A stretch of DNA of 64,000 nt from Oleispira sp. (GTDB taxonomy: Bacteria > Pseudomonadota > Gammaproteobacteria > Pseudomonadales > Oceanobacteraceae). The stretch covers positions 1 to 64,000 of the forward strand of contig JAESQF010000096.1 of NCBI GenBank assembly GCA_016765295.1, in the 5' to 3' direction. Below are positions 8,176-17,700 of the stretch, piece by piece. The notes under the pieces are model-generated. The model made no database searches, was not told the origin of the DNA, and saw only the letters and a program-made list of their open reading frames with translations. A program made the translations under genes and the position numbers. How positions within the stretch are numbered: the first letter of the stretch is position 1; each line of letters opens with the position of its first letter.

Positions 8176-8868
8176 CTAAAGTCCAGAATCCTTAAGAAGC
8201 TGCTTCATTTTCTTCTGTAAATCTTTGCGCTCAATAGGCTTTTCAATATGGTCAGGCAGCGCTTTCGGCAACTTAATTGTAATATCTTCACCCGCAGCAA
8301 CTCTCTCGATCAGCATCGCATAATTACGTTCAAATACAGGAAAGGCTTTCGCTTCAATACTATTAGCTAAGAAGAACCAATCACTAGAACGGCCGGCGTA
8401 ATAAACAGCAGGATGAGTCCATTTATATTCTTTCTTTGGAGAAGGTGCACGACAGGCTTCGATATAAGCGGAATGAGCATCGGGCATGCCCAATAATTTG
8501 TGAGCCGATGAGTTACAGGCTTCAACCACATCATGAACATTGGGTAAAAACTTTTGTTGTTTAACCACTTGCTCAGCGGCGAACATAATCGTTTCCGCAG
8601 GGTAGTCCAACAGTAAGCGGGCCCACAATTGCTTTGCCATAATCACCGTATCGTGATCAGGAAAGGCTTTTAGAAATTGATTATGATAATTAAAACGGAA
8701 CAGTTCAAAAATCTGATTAATCGCAGATTTCTGATCAATATCTAATGGCCGTTGAGCGCGATGTGCTTTCTCGCTACCAGTCTGTGTCGGTGAGACGCTG
8801 TCTGCTTGCTGCAGCTGTTGCGTAACCTGGTTCAGAATTGGATTGAGTACCGCTTTGCGATCCCGCAT
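8176..8868 (-). CDS. Lambda P-like replicative helicase loader
   Basis: A 230-residue protein resembling replication protein P of lambdoid phages. The core runs from QIFELFRFNYHNQFLKAFP through a QLWARLLLDYPAETI segment to QQKFLPNVHDVVEAC (compare FLPSPGQFVAWC in lambda P), a WTHPAVYYAGRSSDWFFLANS block, and VAAGEDITIKLPKALP near the C-terminus. Lambda P binds DnaB and delivers it to the origin. ATG 8868 was chosen because AGGTGG lies 8 bases upstream; a GTG at 8880 is possible. It overlaps the upstream DnaT-like gene by about 95 bases, so translation is coupled, and it converges on dnaB. It is probably a domesticated chromosomal loader, since no other phage genes are present. Confidence 0.75.
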   Translation of the reverse strand: MRDRKAVLNPILNQVTQQLQQADSVSPTQTGSEKAHRAQRPLDIDQKSAINQIFELFRFNYHNQFLKAFPDHDTVIMAKQLWARLLLDYPAETIMFAAEQVVKQQKFLPNVHDVVEACNSSAHKLLGMPDAHSAYIEACRAPSPKKEYKWTHPAVYYAGRSSDWFFLANSIEAKAFPVFERNYAMLIERVAAGEDITIKLPKALPDHIEKPIERKDLQKKMKQLLKDSGL

Positions 8869-10066
8869 TTGCCTTTCCACCTATTTGAGAGCCTTGGTTT
8901 AACTGCCTAGCCCACTGCTGCTTAACATACTGTAAGAATTTACTATTCCAACTGGTTTGCAACTGATTGGAATCACGCCAATACAATACAAACTCACCAA
9001 TTAGTCCCTGTGCATATTGCAGATCAATATGCGCCATAGCCAGAATATCATAACAGTCATTATCTGGCTGCCAATCATCACCAATGCGTGTGGGTACTGA
9101 AGAATGCTCTAGTGATGATGAGTAACGCGCCCATTGCTGGCGTGCATGCTGAATAAATTTGGTATTCCAGGTTTTATGCGCATCACCGCGTTCTTGCCAA
9201 TACAACACAAACTCAGGAATCGAATCTTGAATGAATTGTGGATCAATACCCGCACGTTGCAAAATTTGCTGCGCATCTAAACTCGGTTGCCACTGTTGAG
9301 CAATCGGCCCTGCTTCTTCACGACGCGCCTGAAAACGCTCTTGGCGATCAGGAGTTTGGGTATGACTGGTACTAAAAGACGCTTTCGCCGCTATTTTTTG
9401 CTGCTTTTTATGAGCATCGGTTTGGGTATAGACCCAATGCTTTTTGATATAGCGGAAGAACTGGGTATTCCAGTCATTACGGTTATTGCCATTTTCTCGC
9501 GCTTGCAGAATAAATTCATCCAACTTAGACAAACTATAGCTATCGGGAATTCCGTGCTGCTGTAGTCGATTCAAACCATCACGGGTCGGCTGCCACTGCT
9601 GCTGCATCGGTTGCTTTGAGGCTGCAGACTGCTGCATCATTTGATTAGACATCATCTGTCTAGTCGTTGATTGAGAAGCCGCTGACTTAGCCGCTATTGG
9701 TTGCCCCTGCTCGGTATTGGCTTGCGGTGCAGGCTGCTGCAGTGTTTGCCCTTCAGCCTGAGTTGATTGCTGCGCAAGAACTTGATTAGGAAAGCAAAAA
9801 ATCAACTGCGGCGCATCAGGAAATAGCGGCGAGATAAGCTGCACTAAACCCTTTTCATGCAAATGTCGTAAGACCAAGCGTATCTTCTGATCATCCCAGA
9901 ATGGAAAGACTTGGCGCACTTGTTCATTATTGATGTGCCACTGGATACCGCCCAAAGCCTGAGCAATATCATTCAGCCAAGTAAGGGCTATCGCCTCTTC
10001 CAAGCCAATGGTTGCGGCAAGTGCTGGGGAGAAAACCAAGGTTTTATCAGCAATCAATGGGTGCAT
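8774..10066 (-). CDS. Primosomal protein with three DnaT domains
   Basis: A 430-residue protein. Residues 1-95 look like a winged-helix domain (ALTWLNDIAQALGG, then KIRLVLRHLHEKGLVQLI). Residues 96-157 are a Gln/Ala/Ser-rich linker. Three tandem DnaT-type domains follow at about 158-211, 259-313 and 332-386, each opening with WQP and ending with a W.(T/S).(F).(Q/R)Y/HA-type segment (NDWNTQFFRYIKKHW, KTWNTKFIQHARQQW, TSWNSKFLQYVKQQW). E. coli DnaT has one such domain, which binds ssDNA and hands it over in PriA/DnaT/DnaC restart. It is transcribed divergently from alr and overlaps the lambda P-like gene. A DnaB-loading or replication-restart role is inferred from domains plus dnaB linkage. Confidence 0.75.
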   Translation of the reverse strand: MHPLIADKTLVFSPALAATIGLEEAIALTWLNDIAQALGGIQWHINNEQVRQVFPFWDDQKIRLVLRHLHEKGLVQLISPLFPDAPQLIFCFPNQVLAQQSTQAEGQTLQQPAPQANTEQGQPIAAKSAASQSTTRQMMSNQMMQQSAASKQPMQQQWQPTRDGLNRLQQHGIPDSYSLSKLDEFILQARENGNNRNDWNTQFFRYIKKHWVYTQTDAHKKQQKIAAKASFSTSHTQTPDRQERFQARREEAGPIAQQWQPSLDAQQILQRAGIDPQFIQDSIPEFVLYWQERGDAHKTWNTKFIQHARQQWARYSSSLEHSSVPTRIGDDWQPDNDCYDILAMAHIDLQYAQGLIGEFVLYWRDSNQLQTSWNSKFLQYVKQQWARQLNQGSQIGGKANAGSQSGTQSNSEPGYATAAASRQRLTDTDW

Positions 10067-10116
10067 GAATGTTATAACTCTATCAATTTGAGACGATCTT
10101 TTAAGCTTGGCGCTAG

Positions 10117-10144
10117 TTTACGACTGCGCAGCCTGACATAATAA
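10117..10144 (+). promoter_or_regulatory. Possible alr promoter
   Basis: TTTACG, 16 bases, TAATAA, about 40 bases upstream of alr in the gap shared with the divergent DnaT-like gene. Only a moderate match. Confidence 0.35.
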
Positions 10145-10184
10145 ACCCTACCCTAAATTTAGTCCCCTGATTTAAGCGAAATAT

Positions 10185-11264
10185 ATGGCCCGCTCGACTC
10201 AAGCAGTCATTAAGCTGCAGCATTTAAAAGATAATTACCAGCTGGCAAAAATACATAGCCAGCAAGCCTACGCGGTGGTTAAAGCAGATGCCTATGGTCA
10301 CGGACTCATTCCAACGGCTCAAGCACTGGTGGACGCCGATGGTTTAGCCGTCGCCTGTATGGATGAAGCACTGCAGTTACGCCACCACGGTATTCGTAAC
10401 CCTATCTTAGTATTAGAAGGCGGTTATGACGAAGAAGAATGGTTGGCCGCAATTGAGTATGACATTGAAATGGTTTTACACCACCAAAGCCAGCTTGCCA
10501 TTTTAATTGCTGAATCGCATTTTAAGAAACTCAAACTGTGGTTGAAAGTTGACTCCGGCATGAACCGCTTAGGTTTTCGTCTCAACGAGTGCCATGAAAT
10601 TTTTGAGCAATGCCATCATGCGGGTTTGAACATAAAGGTCTTGATGAGTCATTTCGCCTGCGCCGATGACTTATGCAGCGAGAAAACATTAAACCAATAT
10701 CAGTTAATTGAAGACATCTATCAACAGCAACAAGAATTCTGGCCCAAGCTAATTTTATCAACCAGTAACAGCGCCGCGATTATGGCTTGGCCTGAAGTTA
10801 GAGATCACATCAGCCGCCCTGGCATTATGCTTTACGGCAGCTCACCCCTTATTAAAACCAGCAAGCACTGCGATAAGTTAAAGCCCGTTATGATACTAAC
10901 CGCAAAGATCATTGCCAGCCATACGGTTACCGCGGGTGAAAGTATTGGTTATGGTGATAGCTGGGTTGCGGATAAAACAACTCGAGTCGGCATCGTTGCA
11001 ATTGGCTATGGCGATGGCTATCCACGCAGCGCACCGACAGGCACTCCCGTTTGGTGCCAAGGTAATCGCTTACACACCTTAGGCCGAGTCTCGATGGATA
11101 TGCTGTGTATCGACATTAGTGGGAAAACCGACATCGATGTGGGCAGTGAAGTAGAGCTTTGGGGGGAGAATATTAATGCTAATGAAGTTGCTAAGCTATG
11201 CAATACCATCAGCTATGAACTGTTTTGCCAGCTGACCCCGCGCGTGAAGCGAGTTTATAAATAA
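10185..11264 (+). CDS. alr: Alanine racemase
   Basis: PLP-dependent enzyme making D-alanine for peptidoglycan, 359 residues (E. coli 359). Lys33 in AYAVVKADAYGHG is the PLP Schiff-base lysine. SRPGIMLYGSSP and GIVAIGYGDGYPRS contain the conserved PLP-binding and catalytic-tyrosine regions, and RVSMDMLCIDIS is the substrate-side motif. In Pseudomonas and relatives alr follows dnaB; here the helicase-loader pair is inserted between them on the opposite strand. Confidence 0.95.
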   Translation: MARSTQAVIKLQHLKDNYQLAKIHSQQAYAVVKADAYGHGLIPTAQALVDADGLAVACMDEALQLRHHGIRNPILVLEGGYDEEEWLAAIEYDIEMVLHHQSQLAILIAESHFKKLKLWLKVDSGMNRLGFRLNECHEIFEQCHHAGLNIKVLMSHFACADDLCSEKTLNQYQLIEDIYQQQQEFWPKLILSTSNSAAIMAWPEVRDHISRPGIMLYGSSPLIKTSKHCDKLKPVMILTAKIIASHTVTAGESIGYGDSWVADKTTRVGIVAIGYGDGYPRSAPTGTPVWCQGNRLHTLGRVSMDMLCIDISGKTDIDVGSEVELWGENINANEVAKLCNTISYELFCQLTPRVKRVYK

Positions 11265-11271
11265 CAGACAT

Positions 11272-11304
11272 AAAAAAAGCGCTAATCAATAGCGCTTTCT
11301 TTTG
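11272..11304. terminator. Bidirectional terminator between alr and mqo
   Basis: AAAGCGCTA (11276-11284) pairs with TAGCGCTTT (11290-11298) around ATCAA. A-run before and T-rich tract after serve the convergent alr and mqo genes. Confidence 0.85.
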
Positions 11305-11348
11305 CCGACCTAGTTTGAACTTCAGCTCAAATCTACTTCAGTTCGAGT

Positions 11349-12830
11349 TTACTTTAGCTCAAGAGTACTCAAAGTATCTTCGCGAATTGTCTTTAGTAAC
11401 TCAGCATCTTCGATCAATGACTCACCATAAGATGGAATCATTGCCTTCAAGCGCTCTTTCCAGCCATCACTCTCAAGTTTATCGCTAAAGCAGCGCTCGA
11501 TCACATCAATCATGGTCTGTGTCGCAGTAGACGCACCCGGAGAGGCACCTAATAACGCAGCTAAAGTACCATCAGCCGCAGCAACAATTTCAGTACCAAA
11601 TTCTAGCTTGCCCTTACCCTTTTCATCTTTTTTGATGATCTGTACACGCTGGCCGGCATTGGCTAAGGTCCAATCTTCATCTTTAGCCGCTGGGAAGTAT
11701 TCACGTAATGAATTCATACGAGACTTATCTGATTGGAATACTTCACTAATCAGGTATTTAGTCAGCGCCATGTTATTCATGCCTACCGAAATCATAGGCT
11801 TTAAGTTATTGGCTTTAATAGAAGCTGGAAGATCCATATTGGAGCCTTGCTTCAAGAACTTAGTAGTGAAGCCTGCAAATGGACCAAACAATAACGCGCG
11901 CTCGCCATTAATAACTCGAGTATCTAAGTGTGGCACCGACATAGGGGGCGCACCAATAGCCGCTTTACCATACACTTTAGCGTGATGCTGATTTGCTACT
12001 TCAGGCTTAGTACAGACCAACCACTGGCCACTTACTGGGAAGCCGCCATAACCTTCACATTCTGGAATATCAGATTTCTGCAGAAGAGGTAAAGCACCAC
12101 CACCGGCACCTAAGAAAACAAACTTGGAGCGCACACGAGTCACTTCACCCGTTTTATTATCTTCTAATAATACCGACCAGCCACCTGTACTGCTGCGCTT
12201 CATGTCTTCTACGGAATGACCCAATAGCAGCTCAAAGTTATCTTGCTTCTCAAGATGAGAAACCATATTCCGCGCAAGGGAGCCAAAATCGACATCTGAA
12301 CCGTGCTGAACATTGGTTGCTGCGACAGGGTCTTTACCCTTACGCTCAGCCATCACTAATGGCATCCACTCAGCTAACTTAGCAGGATCTTCGCTGAATT
12401 CCATGCCCTTAAATAAATGATGGGCACTCATTAATTCATGACGTTGGCGTAAAAACTCAACGTTCTTCTTACCCCAAACAAAGCTCCTGTGCGGGGTACG
12501 ATTTATAAATTCTTTAGGACTTGGCAAAGCACCTGTTTTTACTAGGTGCGTCCAAAACTGCAAAGTCACTTCAAAAGAGGCATTGATTTCTAAGGCTTTA
12601 GAGATGTTAACCTTGCCTTCGCCTTCTTCTGGGGTGTAGTTCAATTCACAATAGGCGGCGTGACCAGTACCCGCGTTATTCCAGCCATCAGTACTCTCGT
12701 GAGCGACTTGATCAAGCCGTTCAACCATACAAATTTTTAGAGACGGATCTAGCTTGTTTAACATCATTGCTAGTGTTGTGCTCATCGCACCAGCACCTAC
12801 TAATAAGGCATCTACTGTCTTCACTGTCAT
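11349..12830 (-). CDS. mqo: Malate:quinone oxidoreductase
   Basis: FAD-dependent peripheral membrane enzyme that oxidises malate to oxaloacetate and passes electrons to quinone, bypassing NAD malate dehydrogenase. It has 493 residues from the ATG at 12830; a TTG two codons upstream is less likely. The FAD dinucleotide-binding motif is VGAGAMSTTLAMML. The typical DGWNNAGTGHAAYCELNYTPE, FVFLGAGGGALPLLQKS and FPVSGQWLVC motifs follow, and the C-terminus carries ALLGASPGASTATQTMIDVI. The length fits Mqo. It is a single gene on the minus strand with its own promoter. Confidence 0.96.
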   Translation of the reverse strand: MTVKTVDALLVGAGAMSTTLAMMLNKLDPSLKICMVERLDQVAHESTDGWNNAGTGHAAYCELNYTPEEGEGKVNISKALEINASFEVTLQFWTHLVKTGALPSPKEFINRTPHRSFVWGKKNVEFLRQRHELMSAHHLFKGMEFSEDPAKLAEWMPLVMAERKGKDPVAATNVQHGSDVDFGSLARNMVSHLEKQDNFELLLGHSVEDMKRSSTGGWSVLLEDNKTGEVTRVRSKFVFLGAGGGALPLLQKSDIPECEGYGGFPVSGQWLVCTKPEVANQHHAKVYGKAAIGAPPMSVPHLDTRVINGERALLFGPFAGFTTKFLKQGSNMDLPASIKANNLKPMISVGMNNMALTKYLISEVFQSDKSRMNSLREYFPAAKDEDWTLANAGQRVQIIKKDEKGKGKLEFGTEIVAAADGTLAALLGASPGASTATQTMIDVIERCFSDKLESDGWKERLKAMIPSYGESLIEDAELLKTIREDTLSTLELK

Positions 12831-12911
12831 TACCAATTCGCCTATCGCTATTGCTTAACATTCACCCATTTTTCGCGGCACATATTACACCAATTCACGA
12901 ATACTACCTAT

Positions 12912-12939
12912 AGGATAACTTCGGTAATTGATTCGTCAA
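12912..12939 (-). promoter_or_regulatory. Probable mqo promoter
   Basis: On the minus strand TTGACG, 16 bases, TATCCT, about 85 bases upstream of mqo. The -35 box matches five of six consensus bases. Confidence 0.5.
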
Positions 12940-12988
12940 GTTTGGTCATTGACCTTGTATTTAATAAATAAATATATTGCTAGAAATG

Positions 12989-13014
12989 AAAAAACCCGCA
13001 CGAGGCGGGCTTTT
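12989..13014 (-). terminator. Terminator after hemE
   Basis: On the minus strand GCCCGC, CTCGT, GCGGG then six T, 19 bases past the hemE stop. Confidence 0.85.
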
Positions 13015-13032
13015 GCAACGATTGAGCAACCG

Positions 13033-14097
13033 TTATTTATGCTGTTCGCGGCTCAATTCAACCACCGCTTCGATGAATGCACCGGCACGATCTGGGTCGA
13101 CAAACTGGTGAATTCCATGGCCAAGGTTAAATACATGACCTGTTCCTGGACCGTAGCTATTTAAGATACGCTGCACTTCTTTACGAATTGTTGCAGGAGA
13201 AGAATACAAAACAGAAGGATCCATATTACCCTGCAGTGCAACTCGGTCACCCACACGACTGCGGGCATTACCCATATCGGTCGTCCAATCGATACCTAGC
13301 GCATCACAACCGGTATCAGCCATAAGCTCTAACCACTGACCGCCACCTTTAGTGAACAAGATAACAGGCACCTTACGACCTTCATTTTCACGGGTTAAAC
13401 CGGCGACGATTTTTTTCATATACTTCAATGAAAACTCGCGATAACACACATCGCTTAAGCTGCCACCCCAAGTATCAAAAATCTGCACCGCTTGCGCACC
13501 GGCGGCGATTTGAGCATTCAAATACTCGGTCACAGAATCCGCTAATACATCCAATAACTGATGCATCACTTCTGGCGTATCGTACATCATGGCTTTTACA
13601 TGACGGAAGTCCTTCGAAGAACCACCTTCAACCATGTAGGTTGCCAAGGTCCAAGGACTGCCAGAGAAGCCAATAAGAGGAACACGGCCATTCAATTCAC
13701 GACGAATAGTACTCACCGCATCGGTCACATAAGGAAGATCTTTTGCGGTATTGGTCACTTTTAATGCCGCAACATCTTTCTCAGTACGCACGACCTTTTT
13801 GAAACGCGGGCCTTCACCCGTTTCAAAATATAAACCAAGACCCATCGCATCTGGAATGGTCAAAATATCAGAGAACAAAATCGCCGCATCCAAAGGATAA
13901 CGCTCAAGAGGCTGCATCGTTACTTCACAAGCGAACTCAGGGTTCTTACACAAGCTCATGAAATCACCGGCCGTCGAACGGCTAGCGCGATACTCTGGTA
14001 GGTAACGCCCTGCTTGGCGCATCATCCATACAGGCGTCTGGTCTACTGGTTCGCGCAATAATGCACGTAGAAAGCGATCGTTTTTTAGTTCTGACAT
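13033..14097 (-). CDS. hemE: Uroporphyrinogen decarboxylase
   Basis: Cytosolic haem-pathway enzyme that converts uroporphyrinogen III to coproporphyrinogen III without a cofactor; 354 residues, the normal size. The N-terminal signature [16 protein letters not shown] is complete, as are [15 protein letters not shown] with the catalytic Asp, [17 protein letters not shown], and the C-terminal [19 protein letters not shown]. It lies between mqo and an Ig-like lipoprotein gene, with no operon partner. The start ATG follows a purine-poor leader and is supported by family alignment. Confidence 0.97.
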   Translation of the reverse strand: MSELKNDRFLRALLREPVDQTPVWMMRQAGRYLPEYRASRSTAGDFMSLCKNPEFACEVTMQPLERYPLDAAILFSDILTIPDAMGLGLYFETGEGPRFKKVVRTEKDVAALKVTNTAKDLPYVTDAVSTIRRELNGRVPLIGFSGSPWTLATYMVEGGSSKDFRHVKAMMYDTPEVMHQLLDVLADSVTEYLNAQIAAGAQAVQIFDTWGGSLSDVCYREFSLKYMKKIVAGLTRENEGRKVPVILFTKGGGQWLELMADTGCDALGIDWTTDMGNARSRVGDRVALQGNMDPSVLYSSPATIRKEVQRILNSYGPGTGHVFNLGHGIHQFVDPDRAGAFIEAVVELSREQHK

Positions 14098-14138
14098 GGA
14101 AAATTTCGACTTCAGATTTAAGATAGGAAATATAATAA

Positions 14139-14165
14139 CAAAAAACCCAGCGCTAGGCTGGGTTT
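14139..14165 (-). terminator. Terminator after the Ig-like lipoprotein gene
   Basis: On the minus strand AAACCCAGC pairs with GCTGGGTTT around five bases, followed by TTTTTTGTT. It lies just past the stop codon at 14183. Confidence 0.85.
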
Positions 14166-14182
14166 AGATCAAGAGTACAAGA

Positions 14183-16045
14183 TTAATTTACAATAAGACT
14201 GCCATTGATCCTTTTATTTTTTGTCGGTTGAAAATCAACATCAGGGACTAGCACTGTTGCAGCAGGAGTACCTGTTTTTGTTAACGTAATAGGGAACATA
14301 AAGCCTCTATTTAATGGATGGATCAGCTCAGCTGAAAAAATTCCATTAGTATTAGTAACCTCAAAGGCAGTAGTAGAAAAATTGTAATTGGCACCATCAT
14401 CTATTTGAAAACCAAACTTTGTAGTTACAGGAGGGGTATTGCCATTCTTGTCTGTCATAACAGCATATACTGTTGCAGGAGCTGTGACAGTAGTCACCGC
14501 CGTAAATGTATTAACTGATCGAGTGTAATATGTCATGTTAAACTCAGAAAAACCTGCGCTTTGCACAATCCTCAATGAATCCCTAACATACATTAAATTA
14601 GCACAGTGTCCGTCAATTTTAGCGGCTTCTGAACACAATACACCTTGGTATTTGGTTGGTGCAGCAGAATAAATAAAATCAGGTGCCAATTCAAAAAACT
14701 CTTCTGTTTTAGCTCCATTCTCATATACGCCATTATAATTATCATCACGAAAAACTTCTGGATGAGTTATAAATGCCTCACCAATATCAAAAACACCATT
14801 ACTATTTTTATCAGTGAAGCCTCCCTCGCCTAATGTATATGCAGTGATAGTAGTAAAACCATTAATATTTGTTTGCAATGTATAGCTGGTTGATGAGCTA
14901 TTAATAGCAGGCAGTGACTCATCGTTCTTCGTAGAACCTAGCCCAGATGGATACTCACCCGGTCGCGTCGCGCTACTCACCCATTGAACAGTACAGCCTC
15001 CAGCATCATCTGTCGTGCAAGTCGCAGGAATATTGCCACTTTCTGCTGTAAAATGAATAGTTGTTCCCACAGGAACTGGGTTATGAAAGCGGTCTGATGC
15101 ACGTACAGTTATGCCCACAGATGCACCCGAAATATCCCATGCAAAAGGGTTAAAACTATCGCTAGTTATTTCAAAATTACTCTGCTCAGCAATACCCGTT
15201 GATACTGAAATAGGCGTTGATGCAGTTTTAATCACTGTACCAGAATTTGTCGTAGTCGATGCAACAACCGATAATAAACCGTGCGTAGTGCCAGCGTTTA
15301 CTGTAGTTGTCACAACACCTTCCGCATCCGTTATGCCACTAACCGAAGAAAGGCTCGCACCAGCAGATGTTGACGACAAAGCAAAAGTGACCTCTTTACT
15401 TTCAAGAGGGTTTCCAAAATTATCTTTTACAGCAAATGTTACAACAGAGGTTGCCTGCAATGCACCATTACCAATACCTGCAAAACCTAGGCGAGCAACT
15501 TCATTACCTACAAAGCCTACTGATCCAACTTCAGCATTTTCAACCGTTACGTCCCCTGTTCCCAATGCGAGTGCAGTACTCGTATCCGCTACTGCAGGTG
15601 AGCCTGCTGCATTATATAAGGTTGCTGTAATTGCATCCGCTCCTGCGCAACCTATAGCTTTATAAGAGGTACTAACCTCTCCCGTTGTTGTTATCACCGT
15701 TTTAGGGGTAAAACTCGCTTTGGCCGGAGTTTTGCCTTCGCAGTTTGAGCTAAATACAACTGCATAAGACTTTGACGATATCAAAGCGTTGTTTTTAGTA
15801 ATATCAACCACTGAAGCGGTAATATTGGTGAGCCCTCCTGCTGAAAGCGCAGTAACCTGAATCGATAATAAATTACCTTCAAATGTCCCAGCACTACCGC
15901 GGCCGATGTTCGGCGTACCAACAGTTACGGCGCCTACAATTTCATCTGCAGTCGCACCCGTCGAGTCACTTGGACTGCCACCGCCACCGCATGCTATAAG
16001 TGAAAATGCTATAAGTGATATTGATGCTATTTTTATTGGATTCAT
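14183..16045 (-). CDS. Ig-like (Big_1, invasin-type) lipoprotein
   Basis: A 620-residue surface or periplasmic protein. The ATG at 16045 (AGGA upstream) gives a signal peptide with lipobox SLIACGGGGS, so the mature protein is lipid-anchored. At least two bacterial Ig-like group 1 modules are visible: FAVKDNFGNPLESKEVTFAL with the later GVVTTTVNAGTTHGLLSV, and VGITVRASDRFHNPVPVGTT with DDAGGCTVQW. A segment DKNSNGVFDIGEAF and DDNYNGVYENG resembles a calcium-binding Asp-rich loop. Such domains build rod-like adhesins. A longer start at 16105 lacks support. Exact function unknown. Confidence 0.78.
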   Translation of the reverse strand: MNPIKIASISLIAFSLIACGGGGSPSDSTGATADEIVGAVTVGTPNIGRGSAGTFEGNLLSIQVTALSAGGLTNITASVVDITKNNALISSKSYAVVFSSNCEGKTPAKASFTPKTVITTTGEVSTSYKAIGCAGADAITATLYNAAGSPAVADTSTALALGTGDVTVENAEVGSVGFVGNEVARLGFAGIGNGALQATSVVTFAVKDNFGNPLESKEVTFALSSTSAGASLSSVSGITDAEGVVTTTVNAGTTHGLLSVVASTTTNSGTVIKTASTPISVSTGIAEQSNFEITSDSFNPFAWDISGASVGITVRASDRFHNPVPVGTTIHFTAESGNIPATCTTDDAGGCTVQWVSSATRPGEYPSGLGSTKNDESLPAINSSSTSYTLQTNINGFTTITAYTLGEGGFTDKNSNGVFDIGEAFITHPEVFRDDNYNGVYENGAKTEEFFELAPDFIYSAAPTKYQGVLCSEAAKIDGHCANLMYVRDSLRIVQSAGFSEFNMTYYTRSVNTFTAVTTVTAPATVYAVMTDKNGNTPPVTTKFGFQIDDGANYNFSTTAFEVTNTNGIFSAELIHPLNRGFMFPITLTKTGTPAATVLVPDVDFQPTKNKRINGSLIVN

Positions 16046-16130
16046 TTTTCCTGCTCCGTCACGCGGTATATCCATGTACTGTATCATAAAGATAGAGCAT
16101 AACATTGGAAGTGGTTAGCAGACCAGAAAC

Positions 16131-16156
16131 AAAAAACGCGGCTTAAGCCGCGTTTT
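16131..16156 (-). terminator. Terminator after gltBD
   Basis: A perfect palindrome AAAACGCGGCTT/AAGCCGCGTTTT with a T-rich tract on the minus strand, downstream of gltD. It is symmetrical and could also act on the plus strand. Confidence 0.85.
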
Positions 16157-16209
16157 GTTACCACCTGTCTAAAACAGTCTTTATAAAAGCTGCTCTATAG
16201 GCAAAGAAA

Positions 16210-17640
<1,431 letters not shown>

Positions 17641-17700
17641 TCACTCGTCCGTGAGCCCTATTACCTATATAGCAAATGGGCTCAGCATTTATCAAAGCGC

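Noticed and set aside
8176-10066. Prophage at the lambda P-like locus
   Set aside because: No integrase, capsid, lysis or repressor genes and no attachment repeats in or around the locus; a domesticated chromosomal pair fits better.
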